Positions 5,800 through 7,246 of a DNA stretch of 7,246 nucleotides are shown here, one piece after another (the stretch's first letter is position 1; the number at the start of each line of letters is the position of its first letter). This stretch comes from Corynebacterium sp. (GTDB lineage: Bacteria; Actinomycetota; Actinomycetes; Mycobacteriales; Mycobacteriaceae), in assembly GCF_030530965.1 (NCBI RefSeq), contig NZ_JAUMTY010000030.1, positions 18,906-26,151 of the forward strand, in the 5' to 3' direction. The notes under the pieces are model-generated. The model saw only the letters and a program-made list of their open reading frames with translations. It was not told the origin of the DNA and did not search any database. The position numbers were made by a program, and so were the translations under genes.

Positions 5800-6087
5800 G
5801 TGCGTCACTACGAAATCATGATCATTCTCGATCCCGCGCAGGATGAGCGCACTGTAGCCCCGTCCCTGGATAAGTATCTCGATGTTGTCCGCAAAGAGAA
5901 GGGCAACGTTGACAAGGTTGATATTTGGGGCAAGCGCCGTTTGGCCTATCCCATTCAGAAGAAAGAGGAAGGCATCTACGTTGTCGTGGACTTCACCTGT
6001 GAGTCCGCAACTGTGCTGGAAGTCGACCGTCTGCTCAACCTGAATGATTCGGTGTTGCGTACGAAAGTTCTGCGGACCGACGCCTAA
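5800..6087 (+). CDS. rpsF: 30S ribosomal protein bS6
   Basis: A 95-residue ribosomal protein of the 30S platform that binds 16S rRNA together with bS18. The ferredoxin-like fold is recognisable: strand 1 RHYEIMIILDP (2-12), the helix with DERTVAPSLDKYLDVVRK (15-32), strand 2 to 3 with VDIWGKRRLAYPI (40-52, the family signature), EGIYVVVDF (57-65), and the C-terminal NLNDSVLRTKVLRTD (80-94). The length fits actinobacterial S6, without the long Glu-rich tail of E. coli. Codons at 5788 and 5791 in the same frame would add four residues but lie inside the Shine-Dalgarno, so GTG 5800 is preferred. First gene of the rpsF-ssb-rplI operon, with its own predicted promoter and a structured leader. Confidence 0.97.
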   Translation: MRHYEIMIILDPAQDERTVAPSLDKYLDVVRKEKGNVDKVDIWGKRRLAYPIQKKEEGIYVVVDFTCESATVLEVDRLLNLNDSVLRTKVLRTDA

Positions 6088-6093
6088 AAAGGC

Positions 6094-6130
6094 ACACTGG
6101 TAGAAACACCAGTGTCAGGTTTTATCTGAC
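6094..6130 (+). promoter_or_regulatory. Two overlapping stem-loops between rpsF and ssb
   Basis: A perfect 8-bp inverted repeat ACACTGGT / ACCAGTGT (6094-6101, 6108-6115) encloses AGAAAC. A second hairpin GTCAG / CTGAC (6114-6118, 6126-6130) encloses a T-rich loop and shares two bases with the first. Six nt further on is the 8-bp palindrome AACCGGTT (6136-6143). The first hairpin has only four U in the loop of the second, not a proper terminator tail. Attenuation, RNA processing or stabilisation of rpsF mRNA are possible roles, all inferred. The ssb Shine-Dalgarno lies downstream and stays free. Confidence 0.5.
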
Positions 6131-6166
6131 CATCAAACCGGTTGTCCTGCAGAGAGAGGATTCATC

Positions 6167-6745
6167 ATGGCACAAGGAGAGACACCTATTACGGTCGTCG
6201 GCAATCTTGTTGCTGACCCAGAACTTCGTTACACCCCGTCGGGTGCTGCTGTGGCAAATTTCCGTGTGGCATCGACGCCACGCCGATACGATTCCCAAAC
6301 CAACCAGTGGGTTGATGGGGATGCGATGTTCCTCACCTGCAATGTGTGGCGCCAGGCCGCCGAGAACGCTGCCGAATCGTTAAAAAAAGGCATGCGCGTG
6401 ATCGTCAATGGCCGCTTGCGCCAACGGAGTTTTGAGACTCGGGACGGCGAACAGCGTCGCGTGTTTGAAATCGAGGTCGACGAGGTCGGCCCGTCGTTGA
6501 AGTACGCCACGGCAAACGTCGAAAAGACGAGTGGCGGAGGCAACGGCTTCAACCAAGGCGGCGGTGGCTTCGGTGGAAACCGAGGCGGAGGCTTTAACTC
6601 CAATCGCGGCCAGCAGTCTCAAGGCAACCAGGGCTTCGGCGGTTCCGGAGGGAACTCGGGCGCGGATCAGGATCCGTGGAATTCCGCTCCCAGCCAGGGC
6701 TCCAGCCAAGGGTTTGGTGGGGCAGATGATGAGCCACCCTTCTAA
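6167..6745 (+). CDS. ssb: Single-stranded DNA-binding protein
   Basis: It coats single-stranded DNA as a tetramer during replication, recombination and repair, and recruits partner proteins. The OB-fold domain covers about residues 5-115: TPITVVGNLVADPELRYTPS, VANFRVAST, the DGDAMFLTCNVWRQ segment with W61, KKGMRVIVNGRLRQRSFE and the closing strands. Residues 119-185 are a Gly/Gln/Asn/Ser-rich disordered linker. The protein ends in the acidic tip ADDEPPF (186-192), the conserved docking peptide for replication and repair proteins. The 192-residue length suits actinobacterial SSB. GAGAGGA lies 6 nt before the ATG. It follows rpsF by 79 nt and precedes rplI by 28 nt; in M. tuberculosis rpsR1 would come between ssb and rplI, and it is absent here. 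The AAA AAA lysine codons (71-75 region) form a run of seven A at 6382-6388, unusual in this composition. Confidence 0.97.
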   Translation: MAQGETPITVVGNLVADPELRYTPSGAAVANFRVASTPRRYDSQTNQWVDGDAMFLTCNVWRQAAENAAESLKKGMRVIVNGRLRQRSFETRDGEQRRVFEIEVDEVGPSLKYATANVEKTSGGGNGFNQGGGGFGGNRGGGFNSNRGQQSQGNQGFGGSGGNSGADQDPWNSAPSQGSSQGFGGADDEPPF

Positions 6746-6773
6746 CTAATCAACGTAAGAAAGGCTAGGGATC

Positions 6774-7226
6774 ATGAAGCTGATCCTCACCGCCGCCATT
6801 GACAATCTCGGTGTTCCTGGTGACATCGTCGAGGTCAAGGCCGGCTATGGAAGAAACTACCTGCTCCCGCGCGGGTACGCGGTCCCCGCTACTCGTGGCG
6901 CCGAGAAGCAGGTTCAGGATTTGAAGCGTGCGCAGGAAGCGCGTGCTATTCGCGACGCCGATCGCGCTCGCGAGGTCAAAGAGCAGTTGGCAAACCTGGA
7001 AGGCGTTTCTGTCGCCGTCCGCACTGCCAACAATGGCAAGCTGTTCGGGTCTGTTAAGCCTAACGACGTTGCTCAGGCCGTCGTAGCTGCTGGTGGTCCG
7101 GAGCTGGATAAGCACAGCATTGACATGACCAAGGGTTTTGTGAAGTCGACGGGTAAGTACTCGGTGGACGTTAAGCTCCACGAGGATATCCACGGCACCA
7201 TTAACTTCGAGGTCGTATCCCAGTAG
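6774..7226 (+). CDS. rplI: 50S ribosomal protein bL9
   Basis: A 150-residue protein that binds 23S rRNA near the L1 stalk and helps maintain reading frame. The N-terminal RNA-binding domain (1-52) contains the full L9 signature: G13, G16, V21, GYGRNYLLPRG (24-34), A36, T40. A long charged connecting helix (about 43-75, QVQDLKRAQEARAIRDADRA) leads to the C-terminal domain (76-150) with NGKLFGSVKPNDVAQAV (87-103) and a terminal VKLHEDIHGTINFEVV. The length is standard and nothing is broken. AAGAAAGG lies 9 nt before the ATG, with a nearer AGGG. It ends 20 nt before the window edge; the next bases (TTTT and TTTTT runs) cannot be judged for a terminator because the window stops. Confidence 0.97.
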   Translation: MKLILTAAIDNLGVPGDIVEVKAGYGRNYLLPRGYAVPATRGAEKQVQDLKRAQEARAIRDADRAREVKEQLANLEGVSVAVRTANNGKLFGSVKPNDVAQAVVAAGGPELDKHSIDMTKGFVKSTGKYSVDVKLHEDIHGTINFEVVSQ

Positions 7227-7246
7227 TTTCTGGTTTTACACTTTTT

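Noticed and set aside
6229..6709. Minus-strand frames under ssb, including a Pro-rich one
   Set aside because: The Pro-rich stretch is simply the complement of the Gly-rich SSB linker; no independent evidence of coding.
6532..6730. Gly/Gln-rich repetitive stretch in ssb as a mobile repeat or insertion
   Set aside because: It is the normal disordered linker of actinobacterial SSB, flanked by the OB fold and the acidic tip.
7227..7246. T-rich end of the window as an rplI terminator
   Set aside because: No stem is visible in the 20 bases available, and the sequence stops before it can be judged.

Overview
The window is a piece of conserved core chromosome from a Corynebacterium-like actinobacterium (order Mycobacteriales). 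Three things support this. Base composition is moderately GC-rich. The RpsF, Ssb and RplI proteins are of corynebacterial/mycobacterial type. The gene order DUF5318 – class A PBP – GT87 membrane protein – rpsF – ssb – rplI matches, as I recall it, the Mycobacterium tuberculosis Rv0049–Rv0056 block and its Corynebacterium glutamicum counterpart. The species cannot be fixed from the sequence alone.

Layout. Positions 1-1114 (minus strand) hold a MarR-family regulator followed, 53 nt downstream, by a universal stress protein gene that runs off the left edge; they look like one operon. A 143-bp divergent intergenic region (1115-1257) carries a good promoter in each direction and several small palindromes. 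Positions 1258-5616 (plus strand) hold a tight four-gene run: a small Cys4 DUF5318 protein, a bifunctional penicillin-binding protein (ponA/mrcA-like), a polytopic GT87-type glycosyltransferase, and a 62-residue two-helix membrane protein whose start codon overlaps the preceding stop (ATGA). A weak terminator-like hairpin and a new promoter separate this run from the ribosomal/replication operon rpsF – ssb – rplI (5800-7226). That operon has a structured leader, a very strong Shine-Dalgarno sequence, and stem-loops between rpsF and ssb.

How the genes fit together. The plus-strand run is an envelope module. The PBP polymerises and cross-links peptidoglycan, and the GT87 protein probably adds a sugar to an envelope glycan from a polyprenyl-phosphate donor. 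DUF5318 and the small membrane protein are uncharacterised partners by position only. The MarR regulator reads away from this module and shares its promoter region, so shared control is plausible but unproven. The rpsF operon supplies ribosomal proteins bS6 and bL9 and the single-stranded DNA-binding protein. Unlike mycobacteria and many other bacteria, it has no rpsR between ssb and rplI.

No mobile element, tRNA, rRNA, CRISPR array or phage gene was seen. Nothing here is convincingly a new defence or metabolic system. The most informative open points are the divergent regulatory region with an apparently leaderless DUF5318 transcript, the uncharacterised DUF5318 and small membrane proteins, and the RNA structures around rpsF.
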